Part shown: positions 53,301-56,512 of the stretch, piece after piece
Numbering within the stretch: the first letter of the stretch is position 1
Layout of the letters: each line of letters starts with the position of its first letter
Assembly: GCA_037893225.1 (NCBI GenBank)
Contig: JAZGUH010000332.1
Span: 372,001-436,000, forward strand
Source: Hippasteria phrygiana
Taxonomy: Eukaryota > Echinodermata > Asteroidea > Valvatida > Goniasteridae
Direction: 5' to 3'
DNA length: 64,000 nt
The notes under the pieces: model-generated
What the model was told of the DNA's origin: nothing
Databases searched by the model: none
The model's input: the letters and a program-made list of their open reading frames with translations, nothing else
Program-made: the position numbers and the translations under genes

Positions 53301-56300
53301 TAACACAAAATGTGAGCAGTGGATATGCAGTTTTTTCCAGACCCCAAAAATTTGAATTTTTGTTATCGTGACCTTCAACTCTTCTTTTGTAATTAAGTCA
53401 TGTGATTGTCTCGTCGCTTGTTTCTTCTTCCACCTACCCATAATGCAATGCGCAGAGGACCGAATGAGGGAGAATAAAGAGACGCTGATACGAGCCATGT
53501 TGCAGGACTTGCCATCTCAGCAATCCGTCAAACACGACCGACGTACTTCCCTAGAAATAACCAGTTTTCCAGCAGAAATAATATTAGCTGGGAACCAGTC
53601 ACAAGCAGTCACCACATGCCATTTCAGCTGGTAACCCATTTCTGCTAAACAAATATATGTGTCTTCCATTCTCCATGAAAATTGGTTTCAGATCTGACTA
53701 ATGGCTTTTTATGATTCTTGTGTGACCACAGTTCGACAGGGTTCACCCATGGAGATGGCATTAGCCAATCCTCGGTGGGGCAGGCAACGTTCCATGGAAT
53801 ATGGTATAATTTGAAGAAATTATATTTCAAAACATTTAATGCAGTCATGGAAAATTCATTTCGGCAAGTTGCAAAATCAAAGTCCATTTATCTTATACAG
53901 TGAAAACATCTAGAATTTTCATAAAGGTTGAAGGTCAACTTCTCAGACATAATCATGAATTATCTATATCAAGAAAGGAAAAATTTGCATATTTGAATAA
54001 TTCATGTTTATTCCCCAACCACACCCACCAGCATTGCAATCTTCATAGATGACGATAGCCTCTCCACAGCTTTCTTGATCAATCCACCATGAGTGAATGG
54101 TCATCATTTGAAGACGGTACAATACATATAGCCACACCTTTTTTTCTGGAATAAGTCACACCCCTTTGTGGTTTCTGCCTATTGTATTATAAGTTCTAAC
54201 TCAAGCAAGTGATGTTACGGTTTGTTTTTCTTTTTGGCTGCTGTAGAAAATGTTAAATCGGGGAAGTCAGGTTTGTGTAGTGGTTCCTTCCCTGTCTCTC
54301 ATCTCAGTTGACCCTGGATCGAACCCCACCTGGTGCATTATGTGGATCGGTCCCTACCTGATCGTGTGGGTTTCCTTCCTCCACTAAAACTGAAAATTCC
54401 TTCCTTGAAGTTGTCTCTTAGTTCAAAACTCAACTCGATAAACTTTTAAAGCCATTTTACTTGTTTTGGTTCGGTTAACAGGAAACAGCAGATGGGACTG
54501 GTTCATGCCCTACTATAGACAATACCCCTTTTTTTACTTTTGTTGTAACTGATATTTTGACCATATGCAGCAGCTATCTTGTTATAAACATGTAATAAGC
54601 CAGTTCGGTATCTCAAAGGTCAAAGGTTATTCGGGATAAAATTGCTGACGTAATGCCACGCCATGTTACGCGAACGCACATTCGGATTGAATTTAACACT
54701 TGCGCGTTGTGCGACCACCTTACGTGTTTGTGTGTTAGGGTTTTTAAGTGTATAAATATGATGATACTTTTGCACATATTTATAAACTCCTAACTCGTAT
54801 TTTATTGTACAAATTTATTCAAAGTTGTGATGTTGACCACAAAGATTATAATGACAGAGATTCTTGTACATTTGAAACGGTCACACAGCCTTCCCAGTGA
54901 TCATCCCTGGGTTTGACCCCTTATTGGAGCAAAGCATTCCCTACCGCCAGCCCTCGTGACCCCCTCTTTTCACAACCCTACCAAGCTGTATACTACACCC
55001 TTGTCTCCAGCCATGCCCCCAGGCAGTGACTCCCCGGACCTTACAGTATGTGAACACTGGTGTGGTTGTGTACCCTCAACCTCTGTCTTTCTCGCTACCC
55101 CAAGCCTCGATCGTCCACGTCACTTTCCCCACCCTTTGCCATCATTTCTTATCTTACGCGGGATGCCGACTGTATCCCTGTCCCCTTCTTCCCCATTACC
55201 ACTGCCTAACTTCTCAGGCCACGCCCACAGAAAGCCCTCCAGTGACAAGCGACCATTGCCTCATCCCCGTCATCTTCATCCACATCAACATCCTCATTCC
55301 AAGCTGCACAACTGATTCCACCCCCCTGGAACCTCATCACCATCGACAATTTCCAGTCACTGCTCCGTATCCAGTAGATCCCTGGTTCCCGTACCCCCAA
55401 CGAGAATTCAAAACCAGAGACGGGCCAGCCAAATCCAAGAACTGCTCATTGGTAATTGTTTCCATCTCATCAGCTCATTTCAGAAGTTGTGTTTGTAGTA
55501 GTCTAATTAAACATTATCATCTTCACTGCAACCATTCTATTTTACAAACCACTCGGGTAGCATGCAGTAATTGTTAAAGCAGCACTCAAACCCCATAAAA
55601 TCTCGAGGTCAGCCTCTTTAATTTTGCATTCCCCCTTAATGTAACGGTGTTATTAAAACCATGCCCATTGCATTTTACGAAGCAACTTGCATTTTCAGAA
55701 CATTTTAATTTTTCCTGCTGCTATTTTGAATTTGTGAAACGTTCAATCCTTGCCAGTCATTATTTCAAATGTCTACAAATTCCAAGCTGCCTTCATTACT
55801 CTAAAATATGTTTTCATTTACGTGCTGTTTTTTACCGAGTTGATTTGTTTTCAGTATTTGTTTGTCCGTCTCCTTCAGTCTTTTGAGTAATAATAAACAT
55901 TATCAAAATGATTTTCATTCTCCAATCAGATTTTGTCCAAAGCTGAGAGAATGGTCACATTCAAGGACAATGCTTCGTTTTTCTTGTATAAATAATTCGT
56001 ATTTCAAAGGAAAACACAATTTTGAAGCAACAGACACAAAATTCTCAAACATTCAGTGACGAATTCAATTAGCCAGATTTTCGAAATGCGAATTCATGTC
56101 CAAAATCTTTTCCCAAAACTTCTTGGATCCAAATGATATATTTGACCGCGAATACTCATTAATACTTTTTCTTCTCAAGCAGGCAAGCAAGGTGGCCTGT
56201 CCGAATATGACCCTCGCAATGCATACGGTGGCTACGATCAGCATGACATGTCAAGTTACAATCAGCGAGGCATGCCACCAGTTAACACTGACTCCTATAA

Positions 56301-56403
56301 CTATGGGTATAGCCAGGACCCCATCCAGCGACAGAATCAAGGCAGTGTCATGCGGGACATGCAAGCATATAACACGAAGCCACGCAAAACTACCAACTTG
56401 TAA
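2228..56403 (+). CDS. PROM1-like: Prominin-family pentaspan membrane glycoprotein (CD133-like), 5'-partial, 21 exons
   Basis: The coding parts are 2228-2304, 2732-2937, 22437-22557, 25561-25627, 27911-28006, 28988-29163, 29991-30062, 30346-30486, 31147-31223, 32644-32793, 32921-33044, 33529-33702, 34869-35027, 36696-36770, 38063-38146, 39037-39243, 39814-39903, 40419-40623, 47479-47556, 48046-48120 and 56183-56403. All introns are GT-AG and every phase matches its neighbour. The joined product is about 890 residues without the signal peptide; human PROM1 has 865. It shows five membrane segments, a Cys-rich CCRCCNNCGG stretch after TM1, two large extracellular loops rich in N-x-S/T sites, and the hallmark TM5 exit LAKYYRIMDEA, close to LAKYYRRMDSE in human PROM1. 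Prominins bind cholesterol, sit in plasma membrane protrusions and shed on vesicles (family knowledge). Vertebrates have PROM1 and PROM2; which is closer cannot be settled by eye. Confidence 0.93.
2305..2731 (+). other. Intron with C-rich low-complexity tract
   Basis: About 250 bases (2455-2690) are pyrimidine-rich with CCCACCC/CCCATTCC words just before the TM1 exon. The tract gives misleading Gly/Trp-rich reading frames on the minus strand. An alternative acceptor (ccccag, ending 2686) exists upstream of the chosen one at 2731, but the added sequence would contain in-frame stops. Confidence 0.7.
2732..2937 (+). CDS. Prominin exon 2: TM1, Cys-rich cytoplasmic segment, start of TM2
   Basis: Phase 0 in, phase 2 out. 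TM1 is about LASILVGIVVCLSLG through VVGMIFG. It is followed by CCRCCNNCGGKRVQ, the cysteine-rich motif that prominins carry right after TM1 (CMCRCCNKCGG in human PROM1). The exon ends inside TM2 (RVFYTVFLLCVTGVL), whose last codon is completed by the next exon to Cys. The donor gtaagttt is close to consensus. Confidence 0.93.
3095..3370 (+). mobile_element. Interspersed SINE-like repeat with B-box-like word
   Basis: GGAGTCGGTAACTTTCAAAATTG-type start is shared with 26108-26290. At 3262-3279 GTGGGTTCGATTCCCACC resembles a tRNA T-arm/B box. It ends near AATACGTCGGTGAAGGGC. Confidence 0.45.
4290..4380 (+). repeat. Interspersed repeat shared with 13420-13505
   Basis: Both copies read TCTTTAAATACAGCTA(C/T)GACGG, then ACAATCGTGCAT, ATCTCACTTTTAAATA and AGCTTACTTTT. 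Class unknown. Confidence 0.6.
4479..4889. mobile_element. TTAA-flanked palindromic element with TTGCGTACGGATGACGCC ends
   Basis: TTAA at 4475-4478 and 4890-4893 flanks inverted ends CCCTTTGCGTACGGATGACG / CCCCTTGCGTACGGATGACG. The arms stay complementary for over 100 bases, with an internal TTAACCCC/TTGAGCACGG sequence. This explains why both strands show the similar peptide MQFQSIVGLLCMS. A related element lies at 51434-51594. Confidence 0.7.
5129..5788 (+). mobile_element. hAT-like MITE, 660 bp, with 8-bp target duplication
   Basis: Perfect 8-bp direct repeats GTATTTAC (5121-5128 and 5789-5796) flank inverted ends starting CAGAGCTGTAGTCGAGTCC and ending with its near complement. 8-bp duplications and CAGAG ends are hAT hallmarks. 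No transposase frame. The ends contain repeated CACAAGTCC/GACTTGTGA words. Confidence 0.8.
7483..7613 (+). repeat. Tandem repeat, about 53-bp unit
   Basis: TTGACCAGAGGTGTGGTCAG occurs three times (near 7491, 7539 and 7588), with AGCAAGCATGGATTGGGTTG-type sequence between. It is a short local duplication. Confidence 0.65.
9083..9210 (+). mobile_element. tRNA-derived SINE (family 1)
   Basis: A tRNA-like head at 9102-9174 has TAGCTCAGTTGGTAGAGC (A box) and GGTTCGAATCCC (B box). The anticodon loop would have C at position 33 and the stems have mismatches, so it is a SINE head, not a working tRNA. The shared tail is AGTTTTCTTTGTTCACTTTG. Other copies: 24211-24326, 33311-33410, 36849-36980 and 42424-42661. 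Confidence 0.8.
9864..10175 (+). mobile_element. hAT-like MITE, truncated copy
   Basis: Starts CAGAGTTGTAGTCGAGTCC and shares the internal TTTGCATAGCGCGACATAATAC..GAGCGGGTCACA word with the 5129 copy. The right end is missing. Confidence 0.6.
11925..12215 (+). mobile_element. tRNA-derived SINE (family 2)
   Basis: A head GAAGTGCCGTGGCCTAGTGG with box-A form and GTTGTGGGTTCGAGCCC with box-B form are followed by a body conserved with the minus-strand copy at 38649-38975 (GGCATTATTAATGCCTTGCA, GGACTAGTTACCCATCCCG). An A-rich tail ends near 12215. Confidence 0.8.
12965..13115 (+). repeat. GACTTG-word repeat tract
   Basis: Many diverged GACTTGG/GACTTGTG words at irregular spacing, similar to the interior of the hAT-like MITEs. 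A shorter tract recurs around 13750-13800. Confidence 0.5.
13139..13206 (+). repeat. Short duplicated word and inverted GGACAG/CTGTCC motif
   Basis: GAATACACTCCTGAG is present twice in tandem, then GGACGGACAGAGCACACTGTC and CGAAACGTCGAGT. The CGAAACGTCG ending resembles 3' ends of retroelements in other animals, but family assignment is not possible here. Confidence 0.35.
16262..16520 (+). pseudogene. Decayed THAP zinc-finger domain fragment
   Basis: From ATG 16262 the frame reads MTICQAFGCSNKPNSRKGLG then FFRIPNPQND and stops at TGA 16373-16375, where THAP domains have Trp. In another frame from 16392 it continues FDFEPDCLEENRQAVLLG, a TAG, then AKNLRDDVVPNIFSF. C-x-A-x-GC at the start, FxRxP in the middle and a DVVPNIF ending are the THAP order. 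It has a frameshift and two stops. It could be a remnant of a P-element-like transposase or of a THAP gene copy. Confidence 0.7.
17975..18232 (+). repeat. GAGGTTACCCC minisatellite
   Basis: About twenty diverged 11-12-base units of (A/T)CCCCGAGGTT run through the tract. They produce a spurious Pro/Arg-rich frame. Units nearest the right end shift to GAGGTTAACCC. Confidence 0.9.
18980..19200 (+). repeat. GGAGGATTCAGG-word repeat
   Basis: Diverged GGAGGATT(CAGG) words recur, as in the interior of the TTAA element at 27126-27381. Ends are not clear. Confidence 0.45.
21220..21365 (+). repeat. TGCTAAGCA/CAGAATCC-word repeat
   Basis: Words GGATTCTGTGCTAGC, CTGCTAAGCCTGTAAGTAC and AGAATCC occur here and, diverged, at 4955-5085, 3790-3980, 28690-28880 and 53540-53650. 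Confidence 0.5.
22437..22557 (+). CDS. Prominin exon 3: end of TM2 and start of extracellular loop 1
   Basis: The acceptor ctttttcag is strong. The first base completes the TM2 Cys codon, then AGMAYTNFSNDFIGYAY follows. NFS is a potential N-glycosylation site just outside TM2. The exon ends in phase 0 before gtgagt. A poly-G run (22614-22630) lies 57 bases into the next intron. Confidence 0.9.
22558..25560 (+). other. Prominin intron
   Basis: This intron holds a poly-G run at 22614-22630, a SINE-like core near 23460-23600 (GTGTCCTTGAGTAAGACACTT), a short TTAA-flanked TTAACCCTAAC element around 23689-23761, a half copy of the hairpin repeat at 24078-24133, a tRNA-derived SINE copy (24211-24326) and GTTGGATTTTGTTGGATT-word repeats (24340-24500). 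The remaining sequence is AT-rich with no coding signal. Confidence 0.75.
24211..24326 (+). mobile_element. tRNA-derived SINE (family 1)
   Basis: GAGACCGCCAACATAGGGC lead, TAGCTCAGTTGGTAGAGTGC A box, GGTTCGAATCCC B box and GTTTCTTTGTTGACTTTG tail. Confidence 0.8.
25561..25627 (+). CDS. Prominin exon 4: extracellular loop 1
   Basis: Phase 0 in and phase 1 out, with acceptor gattcaacag and donor gtaagt. It encodes QLEYITDDQYGMVDCLIRRD plus IN and a split Asn. The Cys is a candidate loop disulphide residue. The small exon is supported by phase agreement on both sides. Confidence 0.82.
26108..26290 (+). repeat. Copy of the 3095-3370 repeat
   Basis: Starts TGGAGTCGGCAACTTTTAG and follows the same order of words, strongly diverged. 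Confidence 0.45.
26580..26740 (+). mobile_element. CAATCG-family element fragment with three 20-bp direct units
   Basis: Three units of CGTCCGCGATTCCCAGCATA (the last diverging) are followed by GGGGGTCTTCCGAAAA and GGGAACAATAGGACGTCC, a core shared with 57745-57815 and, inverted, with 37165-37245. Confidence 0.65.
27126..27381. mobile_element. TTAA-flanked element with CCCTAAC ends
   Basis: TTAA at 27122-27125 and 27382-27385; ends CCCTAACG and GGGGTTAGGG. The interior has repeated GATTTTGATGGATTCAGGAT and TACCTCCATATTG words in both orientations. Confidence 0.65.
27911..28006 (+). CDS. Prominin exon 5: extracellular loop 1
   Basis: The first two bases complete the Asn codon of the previous exon; the reading is NIGDVIAGPLVEYLKTD and onwards to FGALTS, phase 1 out (gtaagg). 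The acceptor tttgttaag has a weak pyrimidine tract. The segment aligns in character with the loop-1 helical stretch of human PROM1 that follows TM2. Confidence 0.82.
28245..28312 (+). repeat. 21-bp tandem repeat
   Basis: Three units of GTCAGGGTCAGGTTGTCACG. Confidence 0.85.
28380..28560 (+). repeat. 16-bp minisatellite GACTACAGCCCGGGTT
   Basis: Six near-identical units (28445-28540) in a longer stretch of diverged GGGTTGAC/CAACCC words. Each unit contains the palindrome AACCCGGGTT or GCCCGGGTT. Confidence 0.9.
28988..29163 (+). CDS. Prominin exon 6: extracellular loop 1
   Basis: Completes an Asn codon and reads NLSATYMALENINSSRTLVV through GCIGCPDSANLAEVANYDA, phase 0 out. NLS and NSS are potential N-glycosylation sites. 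The CIGC pair is placed as the loop-1 cysteines of human PROM1 (CLVHPSSETC region), and is a candidate disulphide. Confidence 0.9.
29164..29990 (+). other. Prominin intron
   Basis: It contains one copy of the CGTTCGAGGAC inverted-repeat family (29490-29675). The rest is AT-rich with no recognised feature. Confidence 0.75.
29490..29675 (+). mobile_element. CGTTCGAGGAC-family MITE-like repeat, copy B
   Basis: Same order as 57818-58015: GTCGTACTT, GAGGACAA, TTTGTGTTTCCT, CATAGACTAAGCACGTATC, TTACGTTCGAGGACCGATT, then CTTGTCCTCGAACGTA. The outer words are inverted relative to each other. Confidence 0.75.
29991..30062 (+). CDS. Prominin exon 7: extracellular loop 1
   Basis: Phase 0 at both ends, 24 codons: LRSVDTELGKALDAKSLADG then FYTD. 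The pattern VDTELGKAL matches the VDAELDNVN stretch of human PROM1 loop 1. Donor gtaagt. Confidence 0.87.
30346..30486 (+). CDS. Prominin exon 8: extracellular loop 1 helix
   Basis: Phase 0 at both ends, 47 codons, FENALSNISKSIDDSSKSAV onwards to SDSLDVV. It is predicted to be mostly helical, with a NIS glycosylation site. Acceptor cgttgcag, donor gtaaga. Confidence 0.9.
30487..31146 (+). other. Prominin intron
   Basis: An A/T-rich low-complexity tract occupies about 30578-30650. I see no other feature. Confidence 0.7.
31147..31223 (+). CDS. Prominin exon 9: end of extracellular loop 1
   Basis: Phase 0 in, phase 2 out: FNTTLNDLKNSIKTLFDTAD then NYEDY and a split Arg. NTT is a glycosylation site. 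NYEDYRYY across the junction matches EEYDSYWW just before TM3 in human PROM1. An hAT-like MITE begins 29 bases after the exon end. Confidence 0.9.
31252..31465 (+). mobile_element. hAT-like MITE, 214 bp, beside a splice donor
   Basis: Inverted ends CAGAGTTGTAATCAAGTC / ACTTGATTACAACTC with flanking 8-mers TCAGTCGG and TCAGTCAG (one mismatch). The interior is GTGAAGTGACTT repeats. It starts 29 bases after the end of prominin exon 9. Confidence 0.7.
31950..32435 (-). mobile_element. CGTTCGAGGAC-family repeat, copy C, split by another insertion
   Basis: 31950-32127 matches copy A from TACGTTCGAGGACAAG to AAAGCATTGTCCTC, and 32414-32435 carries its end GGGAAGTAGGACTTTTGTG. Between them sits an element with perfect TATGGGCTCCGTGC inverted ends (32128-32413). 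Confidence 0.7.
32128..32413. mobile_element. 286-bp inverted-end element nested in copy C
   Basis: 14-base perfect inverted ends TATGGGCTCCGTGC / GCACGGAGCCCATA. The interior is unlike the surrounding repeat and has no coding frame. Superfamily unknown. Confidence 0.65.
32644..32793 (+). CDS. Prominin exon 10: TM3 and intracellular loop
   Basis: Completes Arg and reads YYGLIGVTCLTLLVVLFNVI, then GIAMGTFSYKDVLPTE and RSRLSNAGGNVLIA. TM3 and the short cytoplasmic loop with SNAGG align with the SNTGG motif of human PROM1 before TM4. Phase 1 in, phase 2 out, donor gtgagt. Confidence 0.94.
32921..33044 (+). CDS. Prominin exon 11: TM4 and start of extracellular loop 2
   Basis: Completes Ala, then GVFFSILFGPILMFICFALF forms TM4. 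The extracellular TCEPFNTYEIFEK matches ICEPYTSKELF in human PROM1. Phase 0 out, donor gtgggt. The preceding intron is only 127 bases. Confidence 0.94.
33045..33528 (+). other. Short prominin intron carrying a SINE
   Basis: A tRNA-derived SINE copy occupies about 33311-33410. Nothing else is recognised. Confidence 0.8.
33311..33410 (+). mobile_element. tRNA-derived SINE (family 1)
   Basis: Same lead, A box (TAGCTCACTTGGTAGAC, diverged) and B box GGTTCGAATCCC as the 9083 copy. Confidence 0.8.
33529..33702 (+). CDS. Prominin exon 12: extracellular loop 2
   Basis: Phase 0 at both ends, 58 codons. TIDKPGFGGSGYYLADQLFG aligns with the LDTPYLL...YYLSGKLF stretch of human PROM1. It then has NSS (glycosylation), the TECEQD cysteine and LSNLFSLDSVEK. 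Confidence 0.93.
33759..34015. repeat. Long palindrome (about 115-bp arms)
   Basis: The arms share GTGACTTTTGAGA, TTTTTATC, AGCCCGCTGGTGCCATTTGT, GACGTCATAGGACGAACTCC with their complements, with a loop near 33882-33898. No coding frame. It is MITE-like, but target duplications are not evident. Confidence 0.85.
34126..34201 (+). repeat. ATTA microsatellite
   Basis: About nineteen uninterrupted TAAT units, self-complementary. Confidence 0.98.
34869..35027 (+). CDS. Prominin exon 13: extracellular loop 2
   Basis: Phase 0 at both ends, 53 codons, QLTGAKKDVLDTLQNEIKV and onwards to IDPSIIETL. It is amphipathic and without Cys. Donor gtaagt. A 45-bp-arm hairpin starts 15 bases after the exon end. 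Confidence 0.9.
35042..35143. repeat. Near-perfect hairpin, 45-bp arms and 13-base loop
   Basis: Left arm ATTAGAACAGGGATGTTTTT.. and right arm ..GAGAAAAATCTCTGTTCTAAT are complementary nearly throughout. It begins 15 bases after prominin exon 13. A related single arm occurs at 24078-24133. Confidence 0.9.
36051..36190. mobile_element. TTAA-flanked element with CCCTAACCCT ends, 140 bp
   Basis: TTAA at 36047-36050 and 36191-36194 flanks CCCTAACCCT / AGGGTTAGGG inverted ends. Interior is highly similar to 44637-44779. TTAA flanks and C-start ends fit piggyBac-like non-autonomous elements. Confidence 0.8.
36696..36770 (+). CDS. Prominin exon 14: extracellular loop 2
   Basis: Phase 0 at both ends, 25 codons: LSRNVTTENLTEFAVGVRAA then IANNP. 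NVT and NLT are two close potential N-glycosylation sites. Acceptor cacttgcag, donor gtaagt. Confidence 0.85.
36849..36980. repeat. Head-to-head inverted SINE halves (palindrome)
   Basis: GTGAACAAAGAAACTGGCAG.. on the left is complementary to ..CTGCCAGTTTCTTTGTTCAC on the right, meeting at GTACCGTACCGTACC. Arms are about 55 bases, both from the 3' half of SINE family 1. Confidence 0.9.
37139..37309. mobile_element. CAATCG-family inverted-repeat element
   Basis: Inverted ends AGTGTGTAAATACCGGCAAT / AGTATGTAAATACCGGCAAT (22 bases, one mismatch). The interior repeats TCAATCGTGGAC words. Related copies: 26580-26740, 50010-50185 (diverged) and 57663-58046. Confidence 0.75.
37683..37943. mobile_element. 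TTAA-flanked element with CCCTAACCC ends, 261 bp
   Basis: TTAA at 37679-37682 and 37944-37947. Interior carries AATGCAACAGAATGCAAC and CCCTGCCAAATGCAA words in both orientations, unlike the 36051 element. Confidence 0.75.
38063..38146 (+). CDS. Prominin exon 15: extracellular loop 2
   Basis: Phase 0 at both ends, 28 codons: VNASDLEDVAVELERIQREE then VEPVNDQK. NAS is a glycosylation site. The QREEVEPVNDQ stretch corresponds to the HQQRVLPIEQ helix of human PROM1. Confidence 0.88.
38147..39036 (+). other. Prominin intron carrying a reverse-strand SINE
   Basis: A tRNA-derived SINE of the second family lies on the minus strand at 38649-38975. The other sequence is unassigned. Confidence 0.75.
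38649..38975 (-). mobile_element. tRNA-derived SINE (family 2)
   Basis: Reverse complement of the 11925-12215 element with the same head, B box GGTTCGAGCCC and tail; high similarity suggests recent activity. Confidence 0.82.
39037..39243 (+). CDS. Prominin exon 16: extracellular loop 2
   Basis: Phase 0 at both ends, 69 codons, MLIVGSANKLPDLNTTLSVS onwards to YADQYLAKVNTQ. NTT and NIS are glycosylation sites. The final YVNQVFGYADQYLAKV matches the GRTIIGYFEHYLQWIE helix before TM5 in human PROM1. Confidence 0.93.
39268..39486. mobile_element. ATAAGCC inverted-end element beside a splice donor
   Basis: Ends ATAAGCCATTCCGGTATTTC and, inverted, ATAAGCCAGTTCGGTATCTC. Interior CATTTTATCCCGAATGACC and ACCTTTGACCTTTGAG words recur at 1033-1095 and 54596-54745. 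It begins 25 bases after prominin exon 16. Confidence 0.7.
39814..39903 (+). CDS. Prominin exon 17: extracellular loop 2 end
   Basis: Phase 0 at both ends, 30 codons: LDEDVAKCKPMWEAYRAGVS then LLCYYIFDSL. The CKP and the Cys 14 residues later align with CKPVATALDTAVDVFLC of human PROM1, a conserved cysteine pair near TM5. Confidence 0.95.
39904..40418 (+). other. Prominin intron
   Basis: No repeat or coding feature was recognised. A T-rich tract precedes the next acceptor. Confidence 0.6.
40419..40623 (+). CDS. Prominin exon 18: TM5 and proximal cytoplasmic tail
   Basis: TM5 is NTLWFTTGWCAIFILPSIFV followed by AVRLAKYYRIMDEA, the most conserved prominin signature. The tail continues with a basic patch NKKKKG and ends NGHHS plus a split Gly, phase 1 out at gtgatg. 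If the donor is not used, reading continues 21 codons to a TGA at 40686-40688, which would give a short-tail form. Confidence 0.95.
40689..41258 (+). repeat. 54-bp minisatellite, about ten units
   Basis: Unit core GAACAGAGATTGAAACTAGA, CCCCATAACTAGCCCCATTC and TTGACCATGGGAT. Because 54 is a multiple of three it gives a spurious minus-strand frame with an 18-residue repeat (MVKNGASYGVLVSISVHP). The word AGGTGATGGGTGGATC occurs just before (40622-40637) and just after (41263-41278) the array. Confidence 0.97.
42424..42661. mobile_element. Two SINE family 1 copies in inverted orientation
   Basis: 42424-42515 on the minus strand and 42541-42661 on the plus strand both show A- and B-box forms, each diverged. 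They are divergent around 42516-42540. Confidence 0.75.
44637..44779. mobile_element. TTAA-flanked element with CCCTAACCCT ends, 143 bp
   Basis: TTAA at 44633-44636 and 44780-44783. Nearly identical to 36051-36190, including TCAGATTGCATACTTTGTCA and GATGCACTGTGCTGCGTCTG. Confidence 0.85.
47479..47556 (+). CDS. Prominin exon 19: cytoplasmic tail
   Basis: Phase 1 at both ends, 78 nt: a split Gly then HDNIRLVESLGQGGMQPQQN and PQYIP. Acceptor ttatttgtag, donor gtaaga. It is symmetric, so skipping keeps frame. A 12-bp minisatellite begins ten bases after the exon. Confidence 0.85.
47557..48045 (+). other. Prominin intron with 12-bp minisatellite
   Basis: GACAGACCCAGT units fill about 47566-47690. 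The rest of the intron is unassigned. Confidence 0.75.
47566..47690 (+). repeat. 12-bp minisatellite GACAGACCCAGT
   Basis: About ten units with few changes, starting ten bases after prominin exon 19. Spurious minus-strand frames read (SVTG)n. Confidence 0.95.
48046..48120 (+). CDS. Prominin exon 20: cytoplasmic tail with YNNL and PPxY-type motifs
   Basis: Phase 1 at both ends, 75 nt: split Asp then DVINGYDGYNNLGRPMAPPP and AYHP. YNNL fits the Yxx-hydrophobic sorting motif; PPAY fits the PPxY ligand of WW domains. Both are in the predicted cytoplasmic tail. Donor gtgagc. Confidence 0.87.
48373..48586 (+). mobile_element. hAT-like MITE, 214 bp, perfect 8-bp target duplication
   Basis: ATGTGTAC at 48365-48372 and 48587-48594; ends CAGAGTTGGAGTCGAGTCC and GGACTCGACTACATTTCTG. 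Interior CACAAGTCC words and GGATGAACAAGGACAAAGGA shared with 5129-5788. Confidence 0.88.
49790..50185. mobile_element. Diverged SINE fragment followed by CAATCG-family copy
   Basis: GAGGTCGCAGGTCTGAATCC and GTTTTCTTTCTTTGCTC near 49812-49860 resemble the SINE 1 3' half. 50010-50185 follows the order of 37139-37309 with AGTGTGTAAACACCTTCAAT and ATTGAATACCTTGTGTGGAC ends. Confidence 0.5.
51434..51594. mobile_element. CCCCTTGCGTACG inverted-end element
   Basis: Ends CCCCTTGCGTACGG and CCATACGCAAGGAG, followed by TTAA on the right (left flank TTTTA). Interior shares AATGGATTGAAAATGCA with 4479-4889. Confidence 0.6.
51771..51782 (+). CDS. Candidate 12-nt prominin tail microexon
   Basis: A strong acceptor (tctttttcag) is followed by 12 bases and then a consensus donor (gtaaga). 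Phase 1 in and phase 1 out fit both neighbours and would insert four residues in frame (GGTS-type). If the donor is ignored, the sequence stops after GGTSCKN. Without transcripts this could be chance. Confidence 0.35.
54255..54440 (+). mobile_element. Possible tRNA-derived SINE fragment
   Basis: GTGTAGTGGTTCC (A-box-like) and CCTGGATCGAACCCC (B-box-like) occur in order with a body of TGTGGGTTTCCTTCCTCCAC. Only one copy seen here. Confidence 0.4.
54596..54745 (+). repeat. Half copy of ATAAGCC element
   Basis: AATAAGCCAGTTCGGTATCT, CAAAGGTCAAAGGTTATTCG and CGAACGCACATTCGGATTG match the right half of 39268-39486 in inverse. Confidence 0.6.
54898..54959 (+). CDS. Possible alternative terminal exon of prominin tail
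   Basis: After the acceptor ccttcccag the only phase compatible with the upstream phase-1 donors reads IIPGFDPLLEQSIPYRQPS and stops at TGA 54957-54959. One in three random acceptors would fit in phase, so support is weak. Confidence 0.15.
55218..55315 (+). CDS. Possible alternative His/Pro-rich terminal exon of prominin tail
   Basis: After acceptor taacttctcag the phase-compatible frame reads split Gly then HAHRKPSSDKRPLPHPRHL and a His-rich end, stopping at 55313-55315. It is C-rich like its surroundings, so it may be low-complexity sequence rather than an exon. Confidence 0.15.
56183..56403 (+). CDS. Prominin exon 21: C-terminal cytoplasmic tail and stop
   Basis: Phase 1 in. It encodes split Gly, KQGGLSEYDPRNAYGGYDQH, then DMSSYNQRGMPP, NTDSYNYGYSQDP and a basic end KPRKTTNL, stop TAA at 56401-56403. 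The segment is rich in Tyr, Gln, Asn and Gly, with several potential phosphotyrosines. It has no clear counterpart in the short PROM1 tail, so assignment rests on splice phase and on tail-like composition continuing from exons 19-20. Confidence 0.85.
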
Positions 56404-56506
56404 GAGAGCGACTCCAAAGAGAAGATGGTAATGCACCTGTCATTTGTTTCCCCACCTTTCCCCTGTGCTGCCCAACCCCCAATGTGGAATTGTCATTTTG
56501 GAAATG

Positions 56507-56512
56507 AATAAA
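56507..56512 (+). terminator. Candidate polyadenylation signal for prominin
   Basis: Canonical AATAAA about 105 bases after the stop codon. Later copies at 57328 and 59271 would give longer 3' UTRs. Confidence 0.35.

Larger units (their letters stand above)
48121..56182 (+). other. 8.1-kb prominin intron with candidate alternative tail exons
   Basis: It contains an hAT-like MITE (48373-48586), CAATCG-family and SINE fragments (49790-50185), a CCCCTTGCGTACG element (51434-51594), a candidate microexon (51771-51782), a SINE-like sequence (54255-54440), half of an ATAAGCC element (54596-54745) and C-rich sequence at 54890-55450 with two phase-compatible possible terminal exons. Long stretches between are AT-rich and unassigned. 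Confidence 0.7.

Noticed and set aside
55026..55577. 183-codon plus-strand frame
   Set aside because: It follows C-rich intron sequence; only a short part in another frame fits the prominin splice phase, and that is given at low confidence.
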